This document shows, piece after piece, positions 46,201 to 53,754 of a stretch of 60,111 nt of DNA. The DNA is from an uncultured Sterolibacterium sp. Lineage in GTDB: Bacteria; Pseudomonadota; Gammaproteobacteria; Burkholderiales; Rhodocyclaceae. Within the stretch, counting starts at the first letter, position 1, and every line of letters starts with the position of its first letter. A model generated the notes under the pieces. It had not been told where the DNA came from and made no database searches. It saw only the letters and a program-made list of their open reading frames with translations. The position numbers were made by a program, and so were the translations under genes. The stretch is from contig CAIVDC010000090.1 in the NCBI GenBank assembly GCA_903904605.1, positions 1-60,111 on the forward strand, given 5' to 3'.

Positions 46201-48707
46201 CAGCTGCCGGTGGCCGCGGCCGGCGCGAAGGAATACTGGCACTGGGTGGCCGTCGGGGCATAGACGCCGCTGCTGCCGGCGGATTGGGCCAGGGGCGTGC
46301 AGGCGGAAGCATTGGTCCAGCTGCTCCATGCGCCATAGGAGCAAGCCGTGGCGGTCAGGACAGTATAGGGCGATGACGCGGACGGCGCGACGGCGGTGCA
46401 GGACGCCGCCGGTTGCGGCGTGGTCGCCGAGTACTGGCACTGAACCGCGTTAGGGCCGTTGTAGGCGCCGCTCGTTCCGGTCGATTGCGCCAGCGCGGTG
46501 CAGGTTCCGGCGGCTGGCTGCCAGCCGCTCCAGGGCGCGTAGGAACAGGCTGTGCCGCTCAGCTGGGTGGTGTTGTTCGGATTCGAAGCCTGGCTATAGG
46601 TGCAGGTGCTCGACGCGGAACTGGATACCGGCACATACGCGCAACTCGAATAGACGTATCCGCCATCGGTGGAGCTGGTGCTGTATTTCTTGCTGTAATT
46701 GCTGTACGAAATGCTTGCGCCGGTATTGCAGCTCGTGGTGACGTTCCTCACCAGCGCCGGTCTCACGAGCGCACATTGGTTGCTGCTGCTGATCGTGCAG
46801 GAAGTCGACAAGCCCCAATTGCCTTCGGGCAGGCCGGTCGTCGGCGCGCTGCCGCATGCGCCGGAGGTGCCGCTGCATTGCATGAGGACCTGCGACACCG
46901 TCCCCTGCAGTACGGTCGGGCTTTTCTGCAAAGCGGCGGTCTGCCGCTGCAAGGTGAGGGTGGAGGAAAGCAGCGTGGAACTCTGCGTTTGCAGCGTCCC
47001 CAGTTGCGCCGTCTGCTGCGACGTGGCCTGCTGCAGGTTGCTGGTCCGGGCCTGCAGGCTGCCGCTGCCCCCGTCGTAGTAGGGACGCGGCAGGGCGCCG
47101 TCCTGGTTGCCGATCGTCGTGCTCTGATTGAGCTTGGTTGGGTTGGAGTTTTCGTTCCAGAAGCCGTCGGTCGACAGAATGGTGTAGTTCTGCTGGCAGG
47201 AATACTGCAGCGGGTCGGTGACCGTGCTGCCGTTGAGGTTTGTCCCGTTGAGCACGCCGCCATAGAGTTGCCCCGCCGTCGCCAGCGCGACGCGCAGGGG
47301 CGTCGAGCTGCCCGGGTTGGCGGCGAACAGCTTGGCATACCAGTTCTGCTTCTGCGTCGTCTTGAATTCGCCCAGGTTGAGGAAGTCGCTGTTGGTGTTG
47401 TTGTTGATGGTCATCCAGCCGACCCGGAAGCGCGACACGCCGTTGGCAACGTCGGTCGCGGCATCGAGCGTCGAGAAAGCCTGGCTCATGGAACTTTTCA
47501 TCATCTGCATGCGCGTCCGGTAGTAGGTCCACCAGTTGGCGTAGTTGGTCATCTCCTCGTTGTAGCTGCAGGTGCTGCCGGCGCAGTCGGTGCGCGTTGC
47601 CGCCTTGGCGCCGGTGCCGGGATAGGCGTAGCTGGTGATGCTTGGGTCGATCACCGTGCGCAGATTGGCGCCGGGCACGCTGCCCGGGGCGAACGCCGTC
47701 GTGGTGAAAGTCATGGTGCCGGAATTGCCTTTGCTGACGACCGGCGTCGAGGTAATGACCGCCGGTGCGTAGATCGTTACGACGCTGCCGGAAACCGCCG
47801 CGCTGTAGCCGAGAACGGCGCAGGGGGATGCCGTGCTGAAGGTGCAGGCGTTGATGCCGGCCGCGATGGCGCTGGCCACCGTGCTGGAACTGGTCGAGCT
47901 GGAGGTCGTGCCGGACAGGATCTGCAGGCCGCCCACCGTGATGCTGCTGACCGTGGTGCCCGACGAGCCGGAGACCGTGATGCTCGCCGTGCTCGGCGCC
48001 GGTGCCCGCGCGTATTTGTAGCTGGTATCGAAAGTGGCCTTGCAGTTTGTCAGGGCGCTGCTGTTGCACCAGCGCACCGCGGCCGGATAGGGATAGCTGG
48101 CGCTCGGCGCGCTGGCCGCGATGCAAGTGTTGAGCGTCGGCGTCGAGCAGTATTCGCCGGGCACGAAAGTGAAATAGGTGGGCGGATTGCTGCTGTTCGA
48201 GACCAGATTGGAGGTCGAGCTGCTGGCGTACTGGACGCCGTAGGCGTCATTCTTGACCGCGTTCCAGTTGGGCTTGCTCGATGAATTGGCGCCGGTCGCG
48301 GTCGACGTGCCGCTCATGCTCGGATAGGTCGTGGTCACGGTCACGCCGCTGCTGTTGACCGTGACGGGGGGCGTGTAGCTGACGGCCGGATTGTAGTAGA
48401 TGCCGTTGTAGCCCGGATTCCTGAACCAGTATTCGTTCGAGTTGGAGGAGGCCGCGGTCTGACCGATGCTGTTGCAGCCGGAATTGTCGTAGGAATAATT
48501 GGTGCAGGCCCAGTCGGGCATGAAATCCCAGGCCATGCTGCCTGAATCGTCGAGCACGTAGAATATGTTGGGTTTCACGTCCGTCGAGGACGGCGCCGAG
48601 TAGGTGGGCAGCGGCAGCGTGGAGATGTCGGTCAGCTGCGCGTGGACGTTCGCCGCGAACGCGAGCGCGGCGAGGAAGTAGGCGATTTCTTTCAGCGTGA
48701 CTCTCAT
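43284..48707 (-). CDS. pilY1: PilY1-type pilus tip adhesin with Cys-rich insert
   Basis: An 1807-residue exported protein, far longer than the roughly 1160 residues of Pseudomonas PilY1. The start at 48707 gives a signal peptide (IAYFLAALAFAANVHAQ). A von Willebrand A-like domain carries the metal site DDSGS at residues 53-57. About residues 690-920 hold repeated cysteine modules (CSYAPWSGW, CSYGAWSSW, CQYSAWSGW). The last 600 residues form the PilY1 beta-propeller (HVLGDIVSSEAAYVAAP, GMNRGGKGYYALDVTDPG). It should sit at the pilus tip, promote pilus assembly and adhere to surfaces. It is the sixth gene of the pilin operon. Confidence 0.92.
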   Translation of the reverse strand: MRVTLKEIAYFLAALAFAANVHAQLTDISTLPLPTYSAPSSTDVKPNIFYVLDDSGSMAWDFMPDWACTNYSYDNSGCNSIGQTAASSNSNEYWFRNPGYNGIYYNPAVSYTPPVTVNSSGVTVTTTYPSMSGTSTATGANSSSKPNWNAVKNDAYGVQYASSSTSNLVSNSSNPPTYFTFVPGEYCSTPTLNTCIAASAPSASYPYPAAVRWCNSSALTNCKATFDTSYKYARAPAPSTASITVSGSSGTTVSSITVGGLQILSGTTSSSTSSSTVASAIAAGINACTFSTASPCAVLGYSAAVSGSVVTIYAPAVITSTPVVSKGNSGTMTFTTTAFAPGSVPGANLRTVIDPSITSYAYPGTGAKAATRTDCAGSTCSYNEEMTNYANWWTYYRTRMQMMKSSMSQAFSTLDAATDVANGVSRFRVGWMTINNNTNSDFLNLGEFKTTQKQNWYAKLFAANPGSSTPLRVALATAGQLYGGVLNGTNLNGSTVTDPLQYSCQQNYTILSTDGFWNENSNPTKLNQSTTIGNQDGALPRPYYDGGSGSLQARTSNLQQATSQQTAQLGTLQTQSSTLLSSTLTLQRQTAALQKSPTVLQGTVSQVLMQCSGTSGACGSAPTTGLPEGNWGLSTSCTISSSNQCALVRPALVRNVTTSCNTGASISYSNYSKKYSTSSTDGGYVYSSCAYVPVSSSASSTCTYSQASNPNNTTQLSGTACSYAPWSGWQPAAGTCTALAQSTGTSGAYNGPNAVQCQYSATTPQPAASCTAVAPSASSPYTVLTATACSYGAWSSWTNASACTPLAQSAGSSGVYAPTATQCQYSFAPAAATGSCSPAYVASNYTNQNVYQNCATTPGTFTNVASCTATQPDANGVSTQCQYSAWSGWSNVSSCNYTAQSTGSPYTVGTATECNNVGSGGTANTLADVAAYYYFTDLRNPDTTLGANATGTCTGPIISPSTTPNNLCTDNVPQSGLDVATTQHMTTFTLGLGSQGEMVYSPSYWNDTSGDFYNVRNGTTAAPGSGICSWQSSGACNWPTPGSNLNTNIDDLWHAAINGHGAYFSATNPASLTTGLQSALTTISNVPRPGTAAAAASSNPNVSASNNYVFSSSYKSVQWYGELIRQQISQTGVMGPQNWSAMTLLDCATTVWSANTAYLAGAVFRHGTNCYTVNINYTSAAAFDGSASGTDGANVSLVAADGAATTPIPVVAPTGRTLYTKGSSGNMISFNWNALSGAQQAYFTLPAIAGLSQFCASGPTCLSSAAQTNTTLATGGAAGEALVKYLGGDRSYESTYFRQRSHVLGDIVSSEAAYVAAPLFLYGDANYSAYTASMASRAGVAYVAANDGMLHAFDAASGKENWAYIPSYVLPNLYLLADINYSTQHQFLLDATPAIGDICPNAPGSTCSATQWKTILVGGMNRGGKGYYALDVTDPGNPQVLWEYTNANMGYTYGNPKITKLQDGTWVVLLSSGYNNADGLGHLYVLNASTGALIRTISTSAGSAGAPSGLSRISAHVLTPMTNNTSVAAYGGDVFGNLWRFDINGNIGASGYDAQQLATFKDASGNAQPVTVMPLEASITRGGQLLPIVFVGTGRYLGTSDVTNSNTQSFYAVLDTLGATSYGNPRTAGNNFVQQTLTSGTCPAGLPTTVCSPGQLVMTSSSNAVDWTTNNGWYIDFLTGGERDSTDPTLALGTLLFTTITPQASTVSACGGTAATTASFLYALNFLTGSAVTGASNVAGVSLGSGLVTRPVMIEQADGTVRALIRTSGGSGGNGTDLGSTITVTPTVNASSSTGLSRVSWRELPTQ

Positions 48708-48732
48708 GACATTATCCTTTATCCCGCGCCCG

Positions 48733-49374
48733 CTACATTGAAACCATCGCCTGTACGTAGCTGACGCTGTTTCTCGGTCCGCTGATGCGGACGGTGATTC
48801 GGTAATACACCGCCGAAGGTGCATTGAGCTGGATCTGCCCGGCTTCCTCGGCGCTGCCGCCGACCGCACTCACCGCCGGGGAAAATGTGCAGGAACCTCC
48901 CCCCGCGGGACTGCCTGAGTTGCTGCACATGCGGTCGATGACATACTGGATGACGTTGTCGGTGCCCGATTGCTGGGACAGCGTCGCGGTGTTGGCGGCC
49001 GTCATATTGGCGGCCCAGTAGTCGTTCCAGGACTGGCCGGCGCCCGGATTCCGCGCCGCGCTGTTGCCCGCGGCGGAATAGCCGTCGCCGGGCGAGTCGC
49101 TGTTCAGCGTGCCGGCGGCGCAGCTCGCGTTGGTGAAGTTGCAGTCCGACAGCCAGGTGATGGCCGCTTCGATGCCGCTGTCGCCCGAATGGGTCGCCGC
49201 CTGCTGAAACGCCATGTTGCCGGCGATGAGGTTGCTTGTGTCGACCGAACGGATCATCGCCAGGGCCGCCAGGGTCATGATCACCAGGGCGATCAGCGCG
49301 ATGATCAGGACCACCCCGCGCTGCCGGCCGCGCCGCGAAGGCTGAAGGGAAGAGGGCGTGGGTGCGTTCAACAT
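48733..49374 (-). CDS. pilX: type IV minor pilin PilX
   Basis: A 213-residue PilX-type minor pilin. The N-terminus is basic followed by a hydrophobic helix (RQRGVVLIIALIALVIMTLA) as in PilX, which has no strict G/F processing site, and then LAMIRSVDTSNLIAGNMAFQ, the PilX_N pattern. The C-terminal part contains several cysteines. The ATG overlaps the end of pilW by seven bases (ATGTTGA), so translation is coupled. It takes part in the priming complex of the type IV pilus with the neighbouring minor pilins and PilY1. Confidence 0.9.
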   Translation of the reverse strand: MLNAPTPSSLQPSRRGRQRGVVLIIALIALVIMTLAALAMIRSVDTSNLIAGNMAFQQAATHSGDSGIEAAITWLSDCNFTNASCAAGTLNSDSPGDGYSAAGNSAARNPGAGQSWNDYWAANMTAANTATLSQQSGTDNVIQYVIDRMCSNSGSPAGGGSCTFSPAVSAVGGSAEEAGQIQLNAPSAVYYRITVRISGPRNSVSYVQAMVSM

Positions 49375-50456
49375 CCGACCGGCACTCCCATCCACGCGAC
49401 GTTGCGGATCGGCACCACCGACTGGAAGACCTTGTAGCGGTAGTGCTGCCAACCGGCGTTCGCCGACAGATCGATCGGGTCGCCGGCGCTGCCGGCCCAG
49501 ACCGGCGGGTTCTGATTGATCGTGACCAGGGTCGGGTCATTGTCGATCTGGCTGTTCCTCGCCACCAGCGCGAGGCGCAGGGCGATCACGCGCGTCCAGG
49601 CGCAATTGCCGGCCGGCGTCGTCTGGTCGTAGGTGTCGACCTTGGCGTAGGTCGGTGGCGTCGCGACCAGAGGGACGGCCGTCAAGGTGTCGCGGCCGTA
49701 CTGCGCCTTCAGGCTGACGATGTTGCTGGCGATCGACACCCACTTGGTCTTGTCGTTGACGTTGGCGGAGGCGCCGCAATCGATCAGCGAATAGTCGCAG
49801 ACGGTCAGATTGCCGCCGCGCACCGCATAGGCCAGAAGAATGGGGCCGGGACCCAGGTCGTACAAGGTGCCGCTGGTGACGCCGGCGGCACCCGTCGCCA
49901 CGCTGACGTTGAGCGCTGCCGTGGCGGTCACCGTATCCAGCGCCAGCGGGGGATTGACGCAGCCGGCCGCCGGCAGGGCGATGACCCGGTCGTTCTGGGC
50001 GAAGGCGGCAGGCATTTGCATCGTGTACACCGGTCCGATCTGCGAGTAGATGACATTGCCCTGAGGCTCGTTGCCGCTGTTGCCGTACATCACCAGTACC
50101 GTGTCGCTATTGGCATCGCCGGCCGGTATGATCGCGGTGCCGGGATTGACGGTCACCGGCGCCAGGGGAATCGCCGTGCCGATGGCGGTGCCTCCCACGG
50201 TCCAGGTGGTATTGCAGTTGAACAGATTGAGCGCCGTGAATCCGTAGCCGGCCTGGCCGATGTCCCGCTGCATCTGGTAGAAGGCGATGACCCCGTCGCT
50301 TTGCGATTCTCCGGCGCTGGTCGTGGTGCGCTTGCGCTGCTCGGAAAGGGCCAGCATCTGCAGGATGACGATGGCCGCCACCAGGCCGATCACCAGGCCG
50401 ACCAGAATTTCGATCAGGCTGGAGCCGGCGGCGCGATTGAGCCGGGGCAGGTTCAT
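49368..50456 (-). CDS. pilW: type IV minor pilin PilW
   Basis: A 362-residue PilW-type minor pilin starting MNLPRLNRAAGSSLIEILVG. The prepilin segment has the S-S-L-I-E form with Glu at +5 and a long hydrophobic helix (LVGLVIGLVAAIVILQMLAL). The large globular domain carries paired cysteines (CDYSLIDC). Its ATG overlaps the pilV stop (ATGA). It helps start pilus assembly and presents PilY1. Length and layout match PilW of Pseudomonas and related betaproteobacteria. Confidence 0.92.
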   Translation of the reverse strand: MNLPRLNRAAGSSLIEILVGLVIGLVAAIVILQMLALSEQRKRTTTSAGESQSDGVIAFYQMQRDIGQAGYGFTALNLFNCNTTWTVGGTAIGTAIPLAPVTVNPGTAIIPAGDANSDTVLVMYGNSGNEPQGNVIYSQIGPVYTMQMPAAFAQNDRVIALPAAGCVNPPLALDTVTATAALNVSVATGAAGVTSGTLYDLGPGPILLAYAVRGGNLTVCDYSLIDCGASANVNDKTKWVSIASNIVSLKAQYGRDTLTAVPLVATPPTYAKVDTYDQTTPAGNCAWTRVIALRLALVARNSQIDNDPTLVTINQNPPVWAGSAGDPIDLSANAGWQHYRYKVFQSVVPIRNVAWMGVPVGC

Positions 50457-50896
50457 TTTATTTGCGCGATCATGACGTAGGTATGCGCGCTGGCGTTGGC
50501 CGCCTGGCTCGGCGCAAGCCATTTGATGGTGACGGTGACGGTGCCGTCCGCCGCGACGAGGACTTGCGGCGGATAGGTCGATACGCCCGGCAGGGTCCCG
50601 GCCACGGTGCCTGGCGTGCCCGCCGTGCCCAGCCAGGCGGCGTAGCCCGTTCCACCGGTGTTGAAGTTGTTCTGCAGGGCGGCGGTGGTTCGGTCGCCCA
50701 CCCACATCGTGCCCAGCAACTGATTGGCCAGCAGGGCCGCTTCGGAACGGTAGCGGGAGTCGGTGACCTGCTTCACGGCGACCGCCTGCAGGCCGACGAT
50801 GGCGAGTATGCCCAGGGAGAAGATCAGAATCGCGATGAGTCCTTCGAGCAGGACGATGCCCGATTGGCCGCGGCGGGAATGGCTGGGCGGCGACAT
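50453..50896 (-). CDS. pilV: type IV minor pilin PilV
   Basis: A 147-residue minor pilin. The start at 50896 gives a basic leader (SHSRRGQSG) and the prepilin helix GIVLLEGLIAILIFSLGILA with Glu at position +6 or so. The globular part (SEAALLANQLLGTMWVGDR) matches the PilV family. It lies two bases behind the fimT stop and overlaps pilW by four. The gene belongs to the same transcript as the remaining minor pilins. Confidence 0.9.
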   Translation of the reverse strand: MSPPSHSRRGQSGIVLLEGLIAILIFSLGILAIVGLQAVAVKQVTDSRYRSEAALLANQLLGTMWVGDRTTAALQNNFNTGGTGYAAWLGTAGTPGTVAGTLPGVSTYPPQVLVAADGTVTVTIKWLAPSQAANASAHTYVMIAQIK

Positions 50897-50898
50897 GG

Positions 50899-51444
50899 CT
50901 AGCAGGCCTGGGGATCGGAGGAGGCCAGCGCCGGATCGCACATGCGGACTTGGCCGCCGCTGGTGACGACGACGTTGAGACAGCGCGTCGGCGCCGTGCA
51001 GGCGCCCGTGGTGCTCGAGATCACGAAGGTGAGCGTCGTCCCGGGAGCGAGCGTGGCCGCGGTCACCTTGCCCATCCCGTTGAAGCTGAGCGTCGCCGTC
51101 GCAGGAGTGACCGCCGCGTTGCTGCCGCCGGCGTTCCAGTTCTGGATGGAGGACGGCGTCGTCGCCGCGGGGCTGGTGCCGGGGCAAAGCGGCGGCGTTC
51201 CGCCGATCGCCGTTTCGCATTGGACCGTCCACGAATTGCCGGCGACGAGCGAGAACTGGACATGGGTGTTGCGCAGCACGCCTTCCGCCCGCGCCAGGCT
51301 CAGGCCGTTCTGTATCGCCTCGGCGGTCTTTCGGATCTGGCTGTTCTGGATCGAGCTGGTGAAGCTGGGCATGGCCACGGCCAGCAGGATGGCGACAATC
51401 GCCATGCCGATGATCAACTCGATCAGGCTGACTCCGCGCTGCAT
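50899..51444 (-). CDS. fimT: GspH/FimT-type pseudopilin
   Basis: A 181-residue pseudopilin with a very short leader: MQRG then VSLIELIIGMAIVAILLAVA (prepilin helix with Glu+5). QIRKTAEAIQNGLSLARAEG is the FimT/FimU pattern and a C-terminal disulfide pair (CTAPTRCLN, CDPAL) is likely. The ATG immediately follows the TGA of pilE (TGAATG). It is a minor pilin of the priming complex. Confidence 0.9.
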   Translation of the reverse strand: MQRGVSLIELIIGMAIVAILLAVAMPSFTSSIQNSQIRKTAEAIQNGLSLARAEGVLRNTHVQFSLVAGNSWTVQCETAIGGTPPLCPGTSPAATTPSSIQNWNAGGSNAAVTPATATLSFNGMGKVTAATLAPGTTLTFVISSTTGACTAPTRCLNVVVTSGGQVRMCDPALASSDPQAC

Positions 51445-51876
51445 TCAGCACACTCCGCCCGGCTTGGTGATCCAGCAGGAGGCGTTGCCGGTCCATCCGG
51501 CGACGCCGGTGACGGTGGACACCTTGTTGTTGAGCTGATCGACGGTATAGACGAAACCGCTCATCGAGTTCTTGCCGGTGGCGCGCAGCGTGTAGGCGCT
51601 GCTCGTTCCCGCCACGGCGCAGTCGAAAGTGAAGTACTGGCTGGACGTGGTGTCGGCCGTCGTGCAGTCGGCGAAACCCGCGTAGCTGTGGGTGTCCTGG
51701 AACATCTGTTCGATCTGCACCCGCTTCGAGGCCAGGTTGGAAGTGGCATCGGGAACCTTGCTCCGCGTCACGTAGCCCTGATAGGCCGGCAGGGCGATCG
51801 AAGTCAGGATCGCGACGATGGCCACGACCACCATGAGTTCGATCAGGGTGAAGCCGGACTGCGCTCCTGTCTTCAT
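51445..51876 (-). CDS. pilE: type IV pilin-like protein PilE
   Basis: A 143-residue type IV pilin with leader MKTGAQSG and mature start [20 protein letters not shown], the classic G/F processing site with Glu+5. The C-terminal half carries two cysteines (FADCTTA and FDCAVAG) and a further pair ([10 protein letters not shown]) that would form the pilin loop. It heads the operon. The leader has AAGGAGG eight bases before the ATG, partly masked by a hairpin downstream of a c-di-GMP riboswitch. Order pilE-fimT-pilV-pilW-pilX-pilY1 is a rearrangement of the Pseudomonas arrangement, where pilE is last. Confidence 0.92.
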   Translation of the reverse strand: MKTGAQSGFTLIELMVVVAIVAILTSIALPAYQGYVTRSKVPDATSNLASKRVQIEQMFQDTHSYAGFADCTTADTTSSQYFTFDCAVAGTSSAYTLRATGKNSMSGFVYTVDQLNNKVSTVTGVAGWTGNASCWITKPGGVC

Positions 51877-51951
51877 GCCTTGCCTCCTTCTCTGCCGTGA
51901 CGGCGCGCCCAGCGCGGTGGCGCTGGCCGGTGAATCGAGCGTGGGCAAGGC
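51877..51951 (-). promoter_or_regulatory. start-codon-sequestering hairpin of pilE
   Basis: In the pilE leader GCCTTGCC (51951-51944) is perfectly complementary to GGCAAGGC (51884-51877), which directly precedes the ATG and includes the last two bases of the AAGGAGG. Pairing would hide the initiation region. It lies between the riboswitch and the gene, so it is a plausible translational expression platform. Confidence 0.55.
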
Positions 51952-51994
51952 AAACCGATGGAATGACGGCCTGCGTCTTCGGATTGTTCGACAG

Positions 51995-52079
51995 CCGGCC
52001 GGCAGTCCCGCCGCCATGCACCTTGGGTGTTTAGGCCGGAAACTTTGCGTCGCCACCTTTCGGCTGGCTCTGCCCTTCT
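51995..52079 (-). promoter_or_regulatory. c-di-GMP-I (GEMM-I) riboswitch
   Basis: On the minus strand the class landmarks occur in order: GGGCA (52075-52071), the GNRA hairpin CCGAAAGG (52063-52056), GACGCAAAG (52051-52043), the tetraloop receptor stretch CCGGCCTAAAC (52039-52029) and the 3' helix GGCGGCGGGACTGCCGG (52015-51999). The third G of GGGCA corresponds to G20 of the Vibrio Vc2 aptamer; G there selects c-di-GMP, while A is linked to cGAMP-preferring variants. It begins right after the promoter and controls the type IV pilin operon. Confidence 0.88.
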
Positions 52080-52088
52080 ATGATCAAC

Positions 52089-52116
52089 AGCATAGGGATT
52101 TCCCGCCCGGGGTCAA
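52089..52116 (-). promoter_or_regulatory. promoter of the pilin operon
   Basis: On the minus strand TTGACC (52116-52111) and TATGCT (52094-52089) are spaced by 16 bases. The predicted start near 52082 lies just before the riboswitch, so the aptamer forms the 5' end of the transcript. No sigma-54 element is evident. Confidence 0.65.
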
Positions 52117-52160
52117 GCCGATATGATTAAAGGTATATTATCGGCGACGAAAGGTAGGAG

Positions 52161-52211
52161 GCCGGGCGTCGGCCCGGCAGATCGGGCAAACGGCCCGGAC
52201 GCCGTTTGCCC
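52161..52211 (-). terminator. paired GC-rich hairpins behind the SGNH lipoprotein gene
   Basis: GGGCAAACGG/CCGTTTGCCC (52184-52211) and GCCGGGC/GCCCGGC (52161-52178) form two adjacent stems, 15 bases behind the lipoprotein stop on the minus strand. There is no T run, so termination may be weak or Rho-aided. Confidence 0.5.
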
Positions 52212-52225
52212 CGTGGTTCTGGTGC

Positions 52226-53479
52226 CTACATCCAGCCGCGCGCCGAGAGTTGCGCGGCGACGAAGTTGGCCACCAGGGAGTTGCCGTAGGGTGTCGGATG
52301 CACCGAATCGGCGAACAGATAGTGGGAAACGTCGCCGGCGATTACGCTGGACGTGGTGCAGACCAGGGACGAACCCAGGATATTGACCGATGGCGCAAGG
52401 TTGCAGGCCGGTGCCGCGACGTTGCTCAGGCCGTATTGCCCCGGCGCCTGGACGTAGGAATGGAGTTGCGCGTCGGCGTCGACCAGCAGGACATTGGGGT
52501 TGCCGGCCAGGCCGGCCTGGAGTTGCTGATTGAAGGTGGCCACCATGGAATCGACCAGGGCGACCGTCGTGGCGCCGAGCGCGACGCCGAAAGGGGTCGA
52601 ACCGATGTCGGGGATGTTCAGCACTGTCACGTATTTCGCGCCTTTGGCGAGGAGCAGGTTGTTGATGTAGCCGACCAGTTCGGTGCCCGCCTGGGCCATC
52701 GCCAGGACTGCCGCCTGGCCGCCGGCGTTGGCGGCGTAAGCATTGCCCGCCGCGGCGCCGACCGTCGGCGTCAGTTCGGCGACCGCCTGGTTGATGCAGT
52801 TGGTCAGTTGCGGCGTGGTCGGCGTGCACAGGCCGGCGGCGATGTCCGACTGCATCCGGGCCGGCACGGCGGCGGTGACGGCGGCGGTGCCGGCCGCCGT
52901 GGCCCCGGCGTTCAAGGTTGCCAGCTGGACCAGGACATCGTTGGCGCCGGCCATCACGAAAACGATTTCCGTGCCGCTGAATTTGCCGCCGACGGCCGCC
53001 AGATGGTTCTGGATCTGCGTGACCACGGGAACGGTCAGGCTGCCGAGCACCGTGGAACCGCCCAGGGCTGGATCGAGCGTGGCACTGCCGATGCCGCTGG
53101 GATTGGTCACGCGCGCGCCCCCCTGGGCGTAGCCCGTGCAGCCGGCATGATTGACCACGGGCACCGAAAATCCGCTGGCTGCCGCGCCGTTCAGGCCGGT
53201 TTGCGCCGGGCAGGGCGCCGCCAGGCCGAGCTGCGCCGCCATCAGTTCGGTCCAGTTCTGCGCCGAGGGCGTCAGCGAGTTGACCGTATATTTCCCGCCG
53301 TGCAAGGCTTGAATGGTGCCGACGGCATAGCTGCCGACGTCGCTCAGGCTGTCGCCGAACGACACCTGGGAAGTGAACTTGATCTTGGTGACCGGGCTGC
53401 CGCTGCTGCTGTCGTCGCCGCCGCAACCGGCGAGGACGGCGGCGAACAGCAAGGCAAGGGCTAATTGGAATTGGCGCAT
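52226..53479 (-). CDS. SGNH/GDSL-family lipoprotein hydrolase
   Basis: A 417-residue lipoprotein. The start at 53479 follows GGGGGAGA and gives a lipoprotein signal with lipobox LAGC (lipid-attached Cys19). The SGNH blocks are intact: block I SFGDSLSD with nucleophile Ser44, block III GANDVLV, and block V DSVHPTPYGN with the catalytic Asp and His. A Gly/Ala/Thr-rich region is inserted in the middle. Such enzymes are esterases or lipases; envelope anchoring suggests action on extracellular esters or acylated polymers. It is next to beta-oxidation genes but in the opposite orientation. Confidence 0.9.
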   Translation of the reverse strand: MRQFQLALALLFAAVLAGCGGDDSSSGSPVTKIKFTSQVSFGDSLSDVGSYAVGTIQALHGGKYTVNSLTPSAQNWTELMAAQLGLAAPCPAQTGLNGAAASGFSVPVVNHAGCTGYAQGGARVTNPSGIGSATLDPALGGSTVLGSLTVPVVTQIQNHLAAVGGKFSGTEIVFVMAGANDVLVQLATLNAGATAAGTAAVTAAVPARMQSDIAAGLCTPTTPQLTNCINQAVAELTPTVGAAAGNAYAANAGGQAAVLAMAQAGTELVGYINNLLLAKGAKYVTVLNIPDIGSTPFGVALGATTVALVDSMVATFNQQLQAGLAGNPNVLLVDADAQLHSYVQAPGQYGLSNVAAPACNLAPSVNILGSSLVCTTSSVIAGDVSHYLFADSVHPTPYGNSLVANFVAAQLSARGWM

Positions 53480-53717
53480 GTCGTCTCCCCCTGTGGTGTT
53501 GGCTGGCAATGCAGCCGTTCATTGTTCGCTGCGTTTTGCTCCGTCATGGCCTAGGGCGCCCGCTGGTCCAAGCGCCGCCACAGAAATACTTCCGCAGGGC
53601 CAACCCGCCGCTATGACGCGCGCAGTATATACACGATCGGACTCGTCCGGCTAGTGCGCAGGGCGTCATGCTTCTCCGGTTCACGGAGGTTCCCGACATC
53701 CGCTCGATGATCTGCGG

Positions 53718-53750
53718 TATAATTAAAACATTCGTTTGAAACGGTTGTTT
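53718..53750 (+). promoter_or_regulatory. -10 element and double PsrA-type operator
   Basis: TATAAT lies at 53718-53723. Directly behind are two boxes of the PsrA form (G/C)AAAC-N4-GTTT(G/C): AAAACATTCGTTTG and GAAACGGTTGTTTC, sharing the central GTTTGAAAC and ending four bases before the ATG. A repressor here would cover the start site, giving autoregulation that acyl-CoA or free fatty acid relieves. Confidence 0.7.
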
Positions 53751-53754
53751 CTTT

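Noticed and set aside
46413..48284. 623-codon plus-strand frame opposite pilY1
   Set aside because: It has Arg/Gly/Ala low-complexity composition, no start signal and no domain, while the minus strand encodes a coherent PilY1.
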